DNA of 64,000 nt, taken from contig WBMV01009291.1 in assembly GCA_013396655.1 (NCBI GenBank), forward strand, positions 197,880 to 261,879, in the 5' to 3' direction. The position numbers and the translations under genes were made by a program. The notes below the pieces were generated by a model. The model did no database searches, had not been told where the DNA came from, and saw only the letters and a program-made list of their open reading frames with translations. Origin of the DNA: Campylorhamphus procurvoides. Lineage: Eukaryota; Chordata; Aves; Passeriformes; Dendrocolaptidae. Of this stretch, positions 29,201-41,505 are shown piece by piece (the stretch's first letter is position 1; each line of letters begins with the position of its first letter).

Positions 29201-29908
29201 TGTGTTAATCCCAAGTGAACTTCTTTGTGCAAGCGAGCTTTCAGGATAAAGCAGTGAAGTAGGTCTGATGTGAGTTTGCATTTGTCTCTTGCCATTAATA
29301 TGAGAGGGAATCAAACTTTTTTTTTCTACAAATGCTTACCCTACACTAAGAGTAAGCCAGTGCAATTACCTGGTGCCTGTAGGAGTTGGTAGGGCCTCTG
29401 TATGTGTCCCTGATCTGTAGTTTTTAATGATGCTCAGGACCTTCCACACTGAACTCTTGTGAGTAAAAAATGGTTATGTAAACTAAGCGTGGGCTAAGGG
29501 TAGCACTGACTGAATCCATGTGTGCACTTATGGTTATGTGGCATAGCTGCAACTGTGCATTCAGATCTGTTCTTGTGATGTGTGGAAGGCAATTCTGCCT
29601 TCCTATAGATGAAAAAATAAAATAACTTGCTGTAACAGGCTGAATTTGATGCATCTAGTGTTTTCTTTAATTAACACATCTCAAATGATGTGTTTGAAAG
29701 TACAAATAAAATGCAGCATGTGTTGCTAGTAAAATTTTCATGTTAGAATGTGTCCTATGCACCAATGTTTGCAGCAGTCTGCCTGGTAGGACTTACTGCT
29801 CAAAAAGTAAATTGTCATCTGATCTACACATGTTTGTTGAGCTCAGTATTAGAAAGCTTTCTAAAAAGTAAATCCTTTTATTTTTGTTTCTTTTTCTTTC
29901 TCTTGCAG
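23300..29908 (+). other. ATP8A2: ATP8A2 intron (6.6 kb) with a 1-kb antisense CR1
   Basis: Phase-1 intron of 6609 bp. A long antisense CR1 occupies 26221-27230. A splice-acceptor/donor juxtaposition (CCCAACAG followed by GTATGT) lies at 28453/28454. The remaining sequence shows no recognised repeat, RNA gene or exon. The acceptor TTTCTTTTTCTTTCTCTTGCAG is very strong. Confidence 0.85.
26221..27230 (-). mobile_element. CR1 LINE, 3' kilobase, antisense
   Basis: This is the longest CR1 copy in the window. It starts TCATAGAAGGGTTTGAGG, then GGTTGGAAGGAACC and TCCAGCCTGGTCTCAAACAC. It continues into the ORF2 3' region with GACCTTGCACTTGGCTTG, GTGGCATTGCTTCTC, ACTTGCTGAGAGTG, TCCCATTGCATGTCACTG, TGGTCCCAGAACTGACCCC and CAGCCAATTCCTTACC. 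The reading frame on the - strand is broken by many substitutions and indels, so it is a dead copy. The right end is estimated from where similarity to the CR1 pattern stops. Confidence 0.93.
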
Positions 29909-29973
29909 GGTACTCTTGCAGACTCATTTCACAGAGTATGTCTCTCATCCTGGTCAATGAAGATTCACTAGAT
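29909..29973 (+). CDS. ATP8A2: ATP8A2 short exon: GYSCRL, P domain
   Basis: 65 nt: two bases close the Gly codon and 21 codons follow to a phase-0 end. The peptide is YSCRLISQSMSLILVNED followed by SLD. YSCRL-SQ is the ATP8A2 form; ATP8A1 has HSCKLLKKNM. Residues are about 705-725. The acceptor TTCTTTCTCTTGCAG and donor GTAAGT are both strong. Skipping would shift the frame because 65 is not a multiple of three. CR1 copies of opposite orientation lie about 2.7 kb upstream and 0.9 kb downstream. Confidence 0.95.
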
Positions 29974-30911
29974 GTAAGTAACCAAATTCTGATGTAATTC
30001 TTGACAGAAGGCGATGTTACTAATGGGACAGAAAGTTGTCAAGCTTTCTGATGGAATTTCTTTTGCTTGCTCTTAGGGGCGCCAAGATAAATAATTCATG
30101 CTAAAATACAGATGTATTGTGAAATTGTACTCCCAAGGTCTTGAGTCACAAGCTGTACAAATCACACTGAAGTCTCAGAACAAGATCGATGGCTTTACTT
30201 CTGCTGCAAACCAGAAAAACCTGCAGCATGCCATCAGGAATATAGTTAGGCTTTAAGGTATAGATACAGGAGTAAAGTGTCAGAAGAAAAAAACAATAAA
30301 CAAGCTAAAGGAGTAATTTTGGTGTAATAAGCTATCTTCAGTATTGCATGGAACAGCTGTAACCAAACCTCTACTGGAGCAAACTGTATTGTGAGCTTGC
30401 CGATGTGCAGTAGGCTTTTAAAACCTAAAATGAAAAATTGCCTGTAACTGATTGCTGTGCTCCTCAGGCACATGCAAAGATAAAATAGAGAAATCATACA
30501 CTTATACATGAATTTTCCCAGATCTTTTTCCATTTTGTGTGTGTCAATATCAATATTTGATATTACCTCACAGTCTGATTTCTGTTAGATTTATTTGTAG
30601 CACAGGTGAAAGGATCTATAATGGGCAGCATCAAACATTTGCATTTAGAGCTGGCAGTTTGTTGTGCGTCACTGGATGGGAGTTCAGAGCTTGTATCTGA
30701 GTGTCAAAGAAGTAACTGGATACCTGTAAATCTGGTGGAAGAGGGTAATGCAATTGTGGCAAACTTATCACCTGATAAGTGTTACCTTCAGTTGCCTTGA
30801 TGTGATTCCAGTAATCTAATGTGTAGAAATCTTTGGTTACAGAATCCAGCTGTAAACAGTATTGGAAATTTATCAGTAAACCTAACTAATGGTTGCTTTC
30901 AGAACTTGAAC

Positions 30912-31739
30912 TTGGCAAGTTGGATTACACCAAACTGCGTGATGCAGTCAACATGCTGGAGGGAAGGGGTGCCATCCACAGGGACCTGGATAGGCTGGAG
31001 AGGTGGGCCTGTGTGAACCACATCAAGTTCAGTAAGGCAGAGTGCCTGGGTTGGTGCAGTCCCAAGCACAGCTACAGACTAGGAGGGAGAATGGATTGAG
31101 AGCAGCCCTGAGGAGAAAGACTTGGGGGTGTTTAGAGAAAGTATGACCCAACAATATGTGCTTGCAGCCCAGAAAGCCAACTGCACCCTGGGCTGCCTCA
31201 AAGGAATCCCAGTTAGCAGGATAAGGGAGGTGATTATTCCCCTCTACTCTGGTCTCATGAGACCCCACCTGGAGAACTGTGTTCAGCTCTGGGGCTCGCA
31301 ACACAGAAAAGATGTGATCCCGTTGGAGTGAGGGCCATGAAGATGCTCAGAGGTCTGGAGCATCTCTCCTATGAAGACAGCCTGAGAGAGTTGAGGCTGT
31401 TCAGCCTCAAGAAGAGAAGGCTCTGGGAAGACCTTATAGCACCTTCCAGTACCTAAAGGGGGATCTACGAGAAGGCTGGAGAGGGACCTCTTACCAGGGT
31501 ATTCAGTGACAGGACAAGGGGAAATGGCCTTAAGCTGAAAGAGGATAGGTTTAGATGAGGTATTGGGAAGAAATTGTTTACTGTGAGGGTGGTGAGGCAT
31601 TGGAAGAGCTGTGGATGCCCTGTTTCTGGAGGAGTTCACTTATCTGGCCTTGTGGAAGGTTTCCCTGCCCATGGCAAGGTGATTTGAATGAGATGATCTT
31701 TAAGGTCCCTTCCAACTCTAGCTTTTCTATGATTCTGTG
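30912..31739 (+). mobile_element. CR1 LINE, 3' 0.8 kb, sense
   Basis: Collinear with the CR1 ORF2 end and 3' region in sense orientation: CACCAAACTGCGTGATGC, GGAGGGAAGGGGTGCCATCC, GAGAGCAGCCCTGAGGAGAA, GACTTGGGGGTGTT, GCAGCCCAGAAAGCCAACTG, CTCATGAGACCCCACCTGGA and GGACAAGGGGAAATGGC. It ends TTTAAGGTCCCTTCCAACTC followed by TTCTATGATTCTGTG. The open frames inside are interrupted, so the copy is inactive. Confidence 0.95.
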
Positions 31740-34700
31740 GGGGGAAAAAAAAGAAAGGGTGAACCATAGCATGCCAGATGAGGAAAAAAAGCCCCTTATT
31801 GCTACGTAGTTGATGGTCTTTTAAGCAAAGAAAATGGATGATCCCATGATACATCATGAAGACATACCTAATATTGGAGGTGACTCTGATGCTTTAGCTC
31901 AGATAGCACATTTTTTTCAAGAACATGAGTACAAACTTGTGGAACTTCTGAACTGGTTCATCAAAAATGCTTCGTATTACATCAGTCTGGTTTTCAAACT
32001 AAAGCAAATCTGTTATTTTCCAAAGTACTGCTATTGCCATTTTTAATGCAGAACTGAATTTTAAGTCTGAATTTAAAATTCATGTTTTGTTAATAATTTT
32101 GCTAGTTCTTTTAATTCTAATGTGTCTCTACTGCCAGTTTTTTGGTGTGGGATCTCCACAGTAACATTTCTTTTGTGTTGCACCTGTAACAGAAATCTTG
32201 ACTTTGATTCAAGTGAGCTTAAAATCTATCACTAGAAGATTGTCAGACTGCAATTCTGTAGCATTATATTTAATATATTCCACTTCTGAAATACATTAAC
32301 ACTAAAAATGAGTTTTTTTCAATATCCAAGTTGAGCTTAGAGCCTTGAAATATTGATACTTACCTCTTTGTGCAGTCCCTGTGTGATTTTTTTTTTTTTT
32401 CCTCCCCCACTTCTATTCGTTGGCTTGCAGCAGCAGGTGAGATGTGATCGAACAACTGTCTTGGCTTGGTTTTGAGAGCTAAGTGTTTTTCTAAGTCATT
32501 CACTTCAGGAGAAAAATCAATCATTTCTGTTCTCTTCAGGGAACTCCTGGGAATAGAAAAGACTAATCCCTACCTTGATTTAGCTGAAATCTAGAAACTT
32601 AGCAAAATAATCTGCAAATGTCTCTCCCTTATAGGCTTAACCACTTAGATACATATACTCACTTGTTTTTTTCTTTTGTAATGAAGTTTTTTGAAATGAG
32701 AATATTTTCATCACCAGATTTACTTTGAATGTAGTTCTTGGGCACAATTTCCTTTTAATTAAATTGGAACACCATCAAGTCATATTGTGCCTCTCTTAAC
32801 TTGGAAAAATGTCTTTCATTGGCAGCTTGTAGAATTTGTTTTGAATTGTAGAATTGTGAGAGCATTGAGAAGGGTAGCTGAAGAAGGGAAATTCGGTGAC
32901 CCAGAGAGACCCTGGCTAATGGATATTACAGCTAAGGAATGTTGGGTGTGTGCCTCCCCATCTGTCCTGTAGAAAGAACAGCTGGGATCTATATCAGTTG
33001 CTTATCACATAGGTTTGTATTTAGTAGTAGTGGAAGGGCAACACTGGAGGGTCCCAGTTCTGAACCTGCAAGTAGCATTTTTGTTGTAAAGTATCTTTGT
33101 TGATGTAAACGGAGCTTCACAGTGAGTGTGTTCTGCAGAACTCATGTGCCTTGACCGATAGTCATTCTCTGGGGTTATACACGGATGTGTAAGATGTGTA
33201 AGTAACAACACATTAATGCTCCAATGTAAGAACCCTCATTGCTGGCATCTGTTAATGAAATATAACTAAAAGGATAAGCAGAAGCTGCCTTCTGTTGCTT
33301 TTGAGGTCCTGATTCTCTTGCGCAAGAAAGGACATGTGTGCCTTATCAGTGATGTCATGCTGATTACTCCCAAAAAATGGGGGTAAAGTTATTGTCAGCT
33401 TTTCAGACTAAAACCAAAGTTACCAAGTACTCCAAACGCTACTGTGGAAAACTGATCGATGCAAGCAAGTTCAGTTTTAGTCAAGCATCAGCTATTCTTC
33501 ACAGAGGCATCTGCAAGGGTCCTCTAGTGTCTCTTGGCTACTAAGTTACTTCAGTAGTTAGCAGTCAGCCTGGAATAGCAATCAGCCCTTCTGTGTACCC
33601 TGGGAATTTGCAAAGGAAGCTAAATAGGAAAGCTAGGGAAAAAATACATTTCTCTATTGTACCAAGATTTTCTTATTGGTCAAATTTCTGTTTTTCTTAA
33701 TCCAGAAATACACATCAAGCCAATAAGTAGTTACATAAGCAACAGTGTCTGGTAATCAGATAAGTCTTCAAAAATGTTAGGAAGAAGGGATTTAGTGTTT
33801 TTCTTGCTTGTTTTTGAAGAACAACTAGGATCTTTCATAACTCCAGGTATTTGCTAATCTGCATAGAAAGTTATTTGTATGGATGTGGAAAATATACAGC
33901 TCTTCGTGTGAAAAGCTGCTTTGATTTGAGTGTGCTGTGAAGAATTATAAATGAAAGAATATAAGTGTTACCTCTACCTGTAGGTTTAAGTACACACAGG
34001 ACTGTGTAACTTAAGTGTTAGATTACCATTTTTTCAGGAAGTAATACTAATGGGTTTGAGCTGTGAGTGCTGAATGAATTGGACTGGTATTTTTGTTTCA
34101 TCCTGCTTTTGCTTTTCAGAATTCATTAATGACTGTTCTCCCTTATCTGTGGCTCTGTTTTTACTATTAGTGTTTTCTGGCACTGTGATAGTTGGTTTGG
34201 GTGAAGTGGGGGGTAGGTGGACCCGCAGGAATGCAAGGACCTTTAGGAGTCCTAAGACAAGGTTACTAAATAACTCTCCTTTCCAGAGATGGAATTTGGG
34301 GGTGGAGAGATGGGTAAGAAGGCTGGGGAAGGCTTTTGAAAAAACAAAATGCACTCTTTTCAAAGTTACTTTTACTTTCGTATCTTACGTTTTATTGGTG
34401 GTCATTTTTGACAAGAGCCAGAGAAGATCTCACATTTTTAAGCTGCAGGTATTTAGCAGCTGAGGATTAATGCCTTGTCCAGAATAGATCATATTACATA
34501 AAAATGGAAACCAAGATTGTATGTTCGCTGAATTCCATCCAAAATCTGCTGTCTTGATTGTAAGAGTTCTCATATGTTAGAGGAAATTCACTGGGAACAA
34601 ACCCTATTTCTCTTAAAACTGCTAATGATCTTCACATCTGTGAAGGCTTATATCAATGGATGATGCCTGAGTATTAACCAGGTCTGTTTTCTGTTGTGTA

Positions 34701-35037
34701 GGTAACAAGGTAATAATGGCTTCAGATGGATGGTGAAGGAAGTATGTTTGCTTTGAAGATGGGATTCTCTGCAGCATACTGATATGCTTATTTCTGTTAA
34801 GCACAAGAGACCACAGAAACATAAGGATGCATAATGAAGTGTTAAATGGATTTTGTTAAATGAGAAGCTAGCCAGTTCTGTTTTTTGTTTGGTTTTTTTG
34901 ATGGTTTTTTTTTCAGTTTTTGCTGATATTAAAGCATGATGGTGTGTTTTTAGGAGAATAAGACTAAGCTAGTGTCATGTGTAGGTAGATGAGTTATGGA
35001 TAATGATCCTCTTGATTGACATGGCTAATACTGCACA

Positions 35038-35076
35038 TCTGTGAAAAGAATTCACAGAATTTCTGTGAAAAGAATT
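35038..35076. repeat. Short direct repeat with embedded palindrome
   Basis: TCTGTGAAAAGAATT occurs at 35038-35052 and again at 35062-35076, a 24-bp period. Between and across the copies lies the near-perfect palindrome TTCACAGAA-T-TTCTGTGAA at 35051-35069. Both arms fit the TTCNNNGAA pattern bound by STAT factors. Whether it functions is unknown. Confidence 0.8.
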
Positions 35077-38000
35077 TGTCTTTTTTTTTTTGTATGAAGA
35101 ACAAAATAGTTCTCCTGAAGATACATACTTCTGTATCTGATCTCTTGTTTTCGTTGAAGGGGAGTCCTTGTTGATGCAAGTTTTTGTGGGAGTTTTAAGA
35201 AAAAGCAGTGTTCCTTTCTTGGTGCAGAACCAGCCTAAAGCAGTAGTGTTTATTCATCTGCAGTGTTCGCTTAATGAAGACAGTGGAGAACTAACTGCTT
35301 CAAGGTAACAATTAGAGTATGTATTGATCATGTGTTCAGAAAAGAGACATGGATATCTGCGGTCTTACTTTTGTGGTTCTCATAATACCAACTGGCTACT
35401 ACTATGCTGAACCCTTTTCTGAAGATTATTTCCTATTTCATGATAATTAGAGAATCATTGTTGCAGCTGAAGCTTGATTACTCCAAGCCTGCTCATCAAT
35501 CACATAAAGGAATACATTTCCTTCACTTGGGAATTAAGAAAAAAAGATGGTTTACATCTGGTTGAAGCTAGAAAAAGTCCTGCAGAATTTCTGAGTTGAT
35601 TGGTCTCAGAAACTACAATTAAGCAGTTCTCCAGCTGTATGAATTTAATACCTGACTAAGTATGTGTTCCTTCTGCTTTTTAACCTCCTGGAGTAGAACT
35701 GATCAGAGGAATATTTTAGGGACTTGGAGGGTTTTTATGTACCTTTGCCATGGTTATATGCCTTTTTTTAACTGAGAAAATATGTTAAGGTACATTTTCA
35801 TACTTGAGTGTCTCGAGTTGTTTAACAGAGGTATCAATGCTGGAGGATCAGTGTTGTTCCTTCATATTTACTAAGTGCTTTAATCAGCTTATCTTCTACA
35901 AATCTAAGGGATGGATGCTGTTTCCTCAACATAGCTACAAGACAAAACTCATTAGGATATCTTGAATTTTCAACTAATTCCCAAATCCTAAATTATCATA
36001 ACCTGTCTTCTAAGCAGGTCTAAAATCATAGTTCTGAAGTGTCAGAATGTAACATTCTTTTGGAGAGCTTTGGGAATAGGTGTTCATCAGAGCTGAGGTG
36101 ATTCCTATGTCCTCCTGAAGCTTCCATTATGCTGGGTTGTAGTGGTATGTATGTATGCTTGTTGTGTTTTTCAAGCTAGTCAGGTGAAGTAGGAGTGCAC
36201 TTGTCAAGCTCCTGGCATTCCTGATGGACACCAGGGTGGTGGTGGTAAGACTTACAGAGAAGTTGCCTCATAAGTTTAGAATTGGTGTAATCTCTTTAGT
36301 GCTTTCGCATTGAGTCTTGTACCTCCTCTTGGGTAGTTGTTTTTGATTCTATACAGAAATAGACTGGTTTAGGAAAAGAATCAAAATCCACAGCAAATGT
36401 AGCCATTCACTTACACAACTGTGTTCTACCTTCTGCCTCACCATAATAAAACTGACATAAATGGTCCAGTATGGCAATTCACATAAGAAAGCCCTCATAG
36501 GTGAAAGCTTGGTTACCTAGTACATCATTTTGCTAATGTGATTGTTTGTTAAATGCATGTGCCTTTGGATCCTTTGGAACGTGTTTCTGGTCAGGTCAAG
36601 AGCATTGTTCAATACACAATGCTTTTTCTTACTTGTTTCCTTGAACACTAATAATAAGTAACTTATTCATCCTAGAAAGGTTATCTGGATGTTAGTTCAG
36701 TCTACCTGCACATCCTTCTTGTTTGTAGTATGGCCATAGGCACTGACATCCTTCAGATTAATCTTGCGAGCAAATGTTTTCTGAGACGAGAACTGTTCAG
36801 CTGTGGAATATTCTGATTTGTAGCTTCTGCTGTCATATGTAACAGTGACTGGAGGGTAGAAATTAATGCTCATACAAACCTTCAAGATTTAGGCACTTGC
36901 TTCCTCTTCAGGCTAATATGTACAGCTTGCATTCAACTCTGATCTGCTGTGACACAGCAGAAAAGAGAAAGTGCCCCCTGAGACAACTGAACACTGAAGT
37001 CTCTCTTAAGCCTGGGATCATCTTGGTAATAGATTGACAATATTCAGATTGCACTAGAAGACTGAGAAATGACAGGGAGTACTTAGTGGAAAGCTGAATG
37101 TAAAATCTTTGTTCTCTGTGTCTGGCAAAACTGACACATCACAGTAAAGCTTTTCTCTGATTTGAAAGATTGAGGAATTTGATGTCCATTATTAATTCAA
37201 GTTCTTGTAGCTAAAGTATAGAATTCACTGAAATAGAGCTATTTGTACAAAGACAAGGTATCAGATCCTACAGTACAGCTGGGGACCATTTCTATGGCTA
37301 ATGGTGACCAAAGTTGCCTGGCTTCAAGAATTTTGTGGGTTTGGGGGTGGGGAGAACACGGAAGGTCAGCAGTGTGTGCTTTTGGATATAGAGTTCAGTA
37401 GTCTGTAGAACTCTAGGGAAATGTGGATGAATAAAACCAATTAATAGTGAAGGGGCTTTGTAAGATCTAGGTTGGTATAGTAATATTGGTCTTGATAATA
37501 GAATTAAAATCTCAGACCTTCTCTGTAAATAACATAAGGCAAGAGGGGATGACTTCACAACTTAACTAGCTGATTTTTTTGAAAGCTTGTACTTGTTTTT
37601 CAAGTTATTAAAACTTAATTGTTCTGCCTATAGTAGGTTTAATACTATCAAGTTCTCAAGGGATTTATAGTTCTATCCAGGACTTGACAGACAAACTCTA
37701 CAGTTAAGCAGACAGAGTTAATAGGTTTAGTAAATATTAATAAAATAAATCTATTGTATACCTAAATCTTAAGGGAAATTACTCTGGTGGTTCAATTTTA
37801 AAAAAGAAACATGATCTTGGTGATTTTGTGGAGTTTTCTTATTAAAATTATTTTTAGTAATTAAAGTGGGTATCATATTTATTAGATAAACTTCAATAAA
37901 AACTTCAGATGTATGGGGTAAACTGATAGGGAACTAAGTGGTGTGTGTTTAAAACTCGGGGGGGAAAAAGGAGGTCTTTGAAAGTTAGCGTTCACTTCAG

Positions 38001-41000
38001 GGAATGGTGTTTGTTTGAATAGAAAAGAGAAGCCTGCCTCTGGCTTTCTTACACAGCAGTTTTTATATTCTTGGCTTTAAAAATGTAAAAATACTGGAAG
38101 CTGTGAGGATGAAAGCAAATCAGGTGTTGTGTCCAGCTTCTCATTTGAGTTGGGTACCAGCATCTCTGCTGCGGAGCAGTTAATGGTGTGTCAATAAGAT
38201 TTGTTTCCAGTTCTTCTTGAATTAGACAAAAGTGAGACATGAGCAGTGCAGCAGCAGAGCTGCTATTGCTTCCTGAGGTACCTGTGGGTGTGTGGGACAT
38301 GTCAGTTTTCACCAGCTGTATATGGGAATAGAACATGGGTTTAAGTAGGAAGAACTAGGATCAGCCATGTTAAGACCTGCCAGATTTGAATGAAGAGGTG
38401 CTTTTGAGCTTATCTGAAATGCTGTTGTAAAGCCCTAGTTTATAATACATTATAGGGAAGTTCAAGTCAAACAGAACCAGCATCTATGTATGGGCTGCCC
38501 TATGACCTCTAGGTGCATTTATATGCCATGCAGTCATTCCTAGCAGTGCTAATTGCCAACACATACACCTCAACTTTTGTTTCGCTTTTAAGTCTGCAAG
38601 GAATAAGCAAGTCTCTTTTAGACGAAGGAATGGGATAGAATGGGTTATTTGTGGGAGTCTGGCAGAGTGCAGAGTAGCTGGAAGATGATGCACTTTCCTC
38701 TGTGGTTTGTTATATGGCATGAGCAGTTTTATTGAAACTTTTATTGTAGGTGGGCAGAGTATTTTGGAGGAGTCAAGTAAGGACAGTGGAGAAATTCAGT
38801 GTGATAGTTTTGGAGGGAGAAAAGGCAATAAATGGTTCTTTGGTGTTTTGAGTTTTTGTTTTCTGGGTTTTTTTTGTATGAAGGAGGTATGTGAAGCTTC
38901 TTAAGAAATGGAAATTATTTAGGTAGCTGAGGTTACAAATAAAGTAGACCTTGTGACAAATCATTTGTTGCATGATTGTCCAGCGCCCAGGAGCCACACA
39001 GACCTTCAATAAGGAAATCTGCAAATCAGAAGGATAGTCTTGGCAAAAGGTGTTAGAAAGTACATTTGCCAAGAATGAGGCATTGCTATTTGTCAGTATA
39101 CCAGGAGCTCAAGAAATAACAAGTTGTTGCTGTAGCTGTTGTACAGGAGCATAATAGTTATTAACCTCTCAGGAGAAACATAGGTTTTCAATATAGCTTT
39201 TTCTAGTACTCACCTACAGGAAATTCTCAAACTAAGTATTATCAAAATAACAGTAGTCATGAAAGATCAAGCATGCATCTAGCCCATCTCTTAATTTCAT
39301 AAGTGACAAAGCATTCTTATTTAGACTACTTTAATATCTGCACTGGCAATTTGTTACTTTGCCTGTTCACTGACCTAAGTGCTGTGCATTGCCTACTCAC
39401 TGAGTATAAAAATCTTGGGAGTACCTCTATTTTTCAATCACAGAAGCATCTACCAAAAAAATTGCCAGATTCCTTACTTGCGTTTTGGCTCTTAATTTAC
39501 ATGCTGTTATTGCTGTCATGGTATTCTTTTCTTTTTTAAATGGTGAGAAGCTTGTTACATATGTGTGCTTAACAGAAGCCTGGAGTTAATATGAACTATA
39601 GTCAACTGCATAGTTTAAGGACTAAATAGACTAAATATTGACTAAAATAGGAAGAAAAATGTGTTTTTTTGGTATTCTAATAAGACGTTGAATAAGACAC
39701 AGAATGCATTCTGCTGTGAAAATGGCCAGTGCGATTTTAAGACCATGTCTGCTGCCTAATAAATGCAGTTTCAGTCATCTTGAGTTTGGATTCACGCGTA
39801 CAGTTGGCTGGTTACAATATTCTTTTCCATTAAGCATTTTTGGAACACATCATTCTTTATGAGCAAAGGTTAACTAGGGCCTGAAGGAAGCTCGAAGCAG
39901 CGAAGTACAGATGTATTTATAGCAAGGACCACTGGCCAAGCTTGGGGTAATTACTGCTGCATATTATTTAAAGTCAGACTCTGTTATTCAACTCTGCTAC
40001 TGTCTTCCAAAAGGTGGTATTCTGCCCTAACTAATTTCCATGTCCAAAGCCATTGTAGTTAATACCTACTTCCACATTATATTATTTTCATTTACATAGT
40101 CAGAAAGGCAGTCTGTGTATGATGTCTGAATGAATATTTTGGTGGATATTGTTGCCTTAATTGTGTATTTCTTTATAATGGAATTAGAGCTCTGATAATC
40201 GTCATGGTGCTGTATTCTGAAATAGTGCATTGGTATAGAATCTTTTGTAGTGGGTGAACATGATCACCTTGTCAGCTAATGGAATGAGCTTTGGGAGCAA
40301 TGTGGTATTTGGAGACTTGAGAGGCTGGGATAAATGGGGACTCAGTATCTCAGAGTTTCAGGGGTCTTGCATACAGTCTGAAAAATTGCTGTGATAAACT
40401 TCATTATTTTTTGGTATATTTGATTCTTGTTAGCCTTTGTTGCCCCAAGTAAAGCATTTGTTGACTTGACTGGGGGAAGGCTTTTATGGATTTTGGTTTT
40501 TGATCCAAAATATTAAATTTCTGACACCAGTTGTTACATGATACTAAGATTGTGTAATAATAACAACACTGTTTCAGTGAGTAATTACTTGTTTGGGGGC
40601 TCTCTCTTAGATTCTTATAAATATTGGAACTTCAAGATTGTTAAAGTAGTTGTATGAAGCTACTTGAAAGCTAACCTTAGTGTCTGGCCGCAGGACAGCT
40701 CTTAGGAAATAGTCCTTGGATGAACCGTTCGGTCACTGAAACAAGCAAATATATCTCACTACTCTGATATTCAGAAAAATCTTGGTACCCTGTACTATCA
40801 TCTCTTACAAATGCTTAGCATTCTTTTTTATCATGTTTTTGTATTATATTCATCTTTTTAAATCCCCTATATAGGCTTCAGGCTCTTCAGGAGCCCCCAG
40901 CCATTCAGGTTTTTCTTAAACCTAATCTCTTCTGAATGGTTGAAGTTGTAGTGTAGTAGGAAACATTTTTTATAAAACAGATACAAAAATTAATTTGACT

Positions 41001-41317
41001 TGAATCACAAGTAAAAATCAGTATAAAAAGTAACAATTGCATTGCTAGCTTGTGGCTACCTGGTCTGGTCTGTACACCCAGGCACTGCTTCTGAGACTTA
41101 AGGAGGTCAGTGGAGGTTGTACCTTGGAGGTTGTTGTGGCAGCGGAGGGGCTGGAGGAGCTGCCTGCCTTGTGCCCGGTTTCAAGGGTGGAACGGGGGAC
41201 AAGAGGGGGGATTTGGATCTCTGTCACATTAGTTTGCCCACACGTGTGCTGCCAGTTGCAGTAAAATGAATTGCGCCAAGAAAGATTGTGTTTTCTTTTT
41301 CAGACATTTTCATTTTT

Positions 41318-41505
41318 TCATAGAGTTGTGGAATGGTCTAAGTTGGAAGGGACCTTAAAGATCACCTCGTTTCAATCCCCTCTGCTGTGGGCAGGGATGC
41401 CATTCCCTACATTCCTCAGGGCCCCATCCAACCTGGCCTTGAATATGTCTGTGGATGGGACTGCTACAACTTCTCTGGGCAGCAATTTTTGTCCTTTTGT
41501 CACTC
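41318..41505 (-). mobile_element. CR1 LINE fragment, 3' end, antisense
   Basis: It begins TCATAGAGTTGTGGAATGG and contains AAGTTGGAAGGGACCTTAAA, GATCACCTCGTTTCAA, GGGCAGGGATGCC, CCAACCTGGCCTTGAATA and TCTCTGGGCAGCAA. About 190 bp, 5'-truncated, and its right edge is blurred by divergence. Confidence 0.9.

Noticed and set aside
31029..31639. Several open frames on both strands
   Set aside because: They lie inside the CR1 copy at 30912-31739; fragments of a dead retroelement, not host genes.
34074..34463. 129-codon open frame on + with a 109-codon frame antisense to it
   Set aside because: Hydrophobic and basic patches only, no family match, no exon signals in phase with ATP8A2; both strands open suggests a stop-poor stretch.
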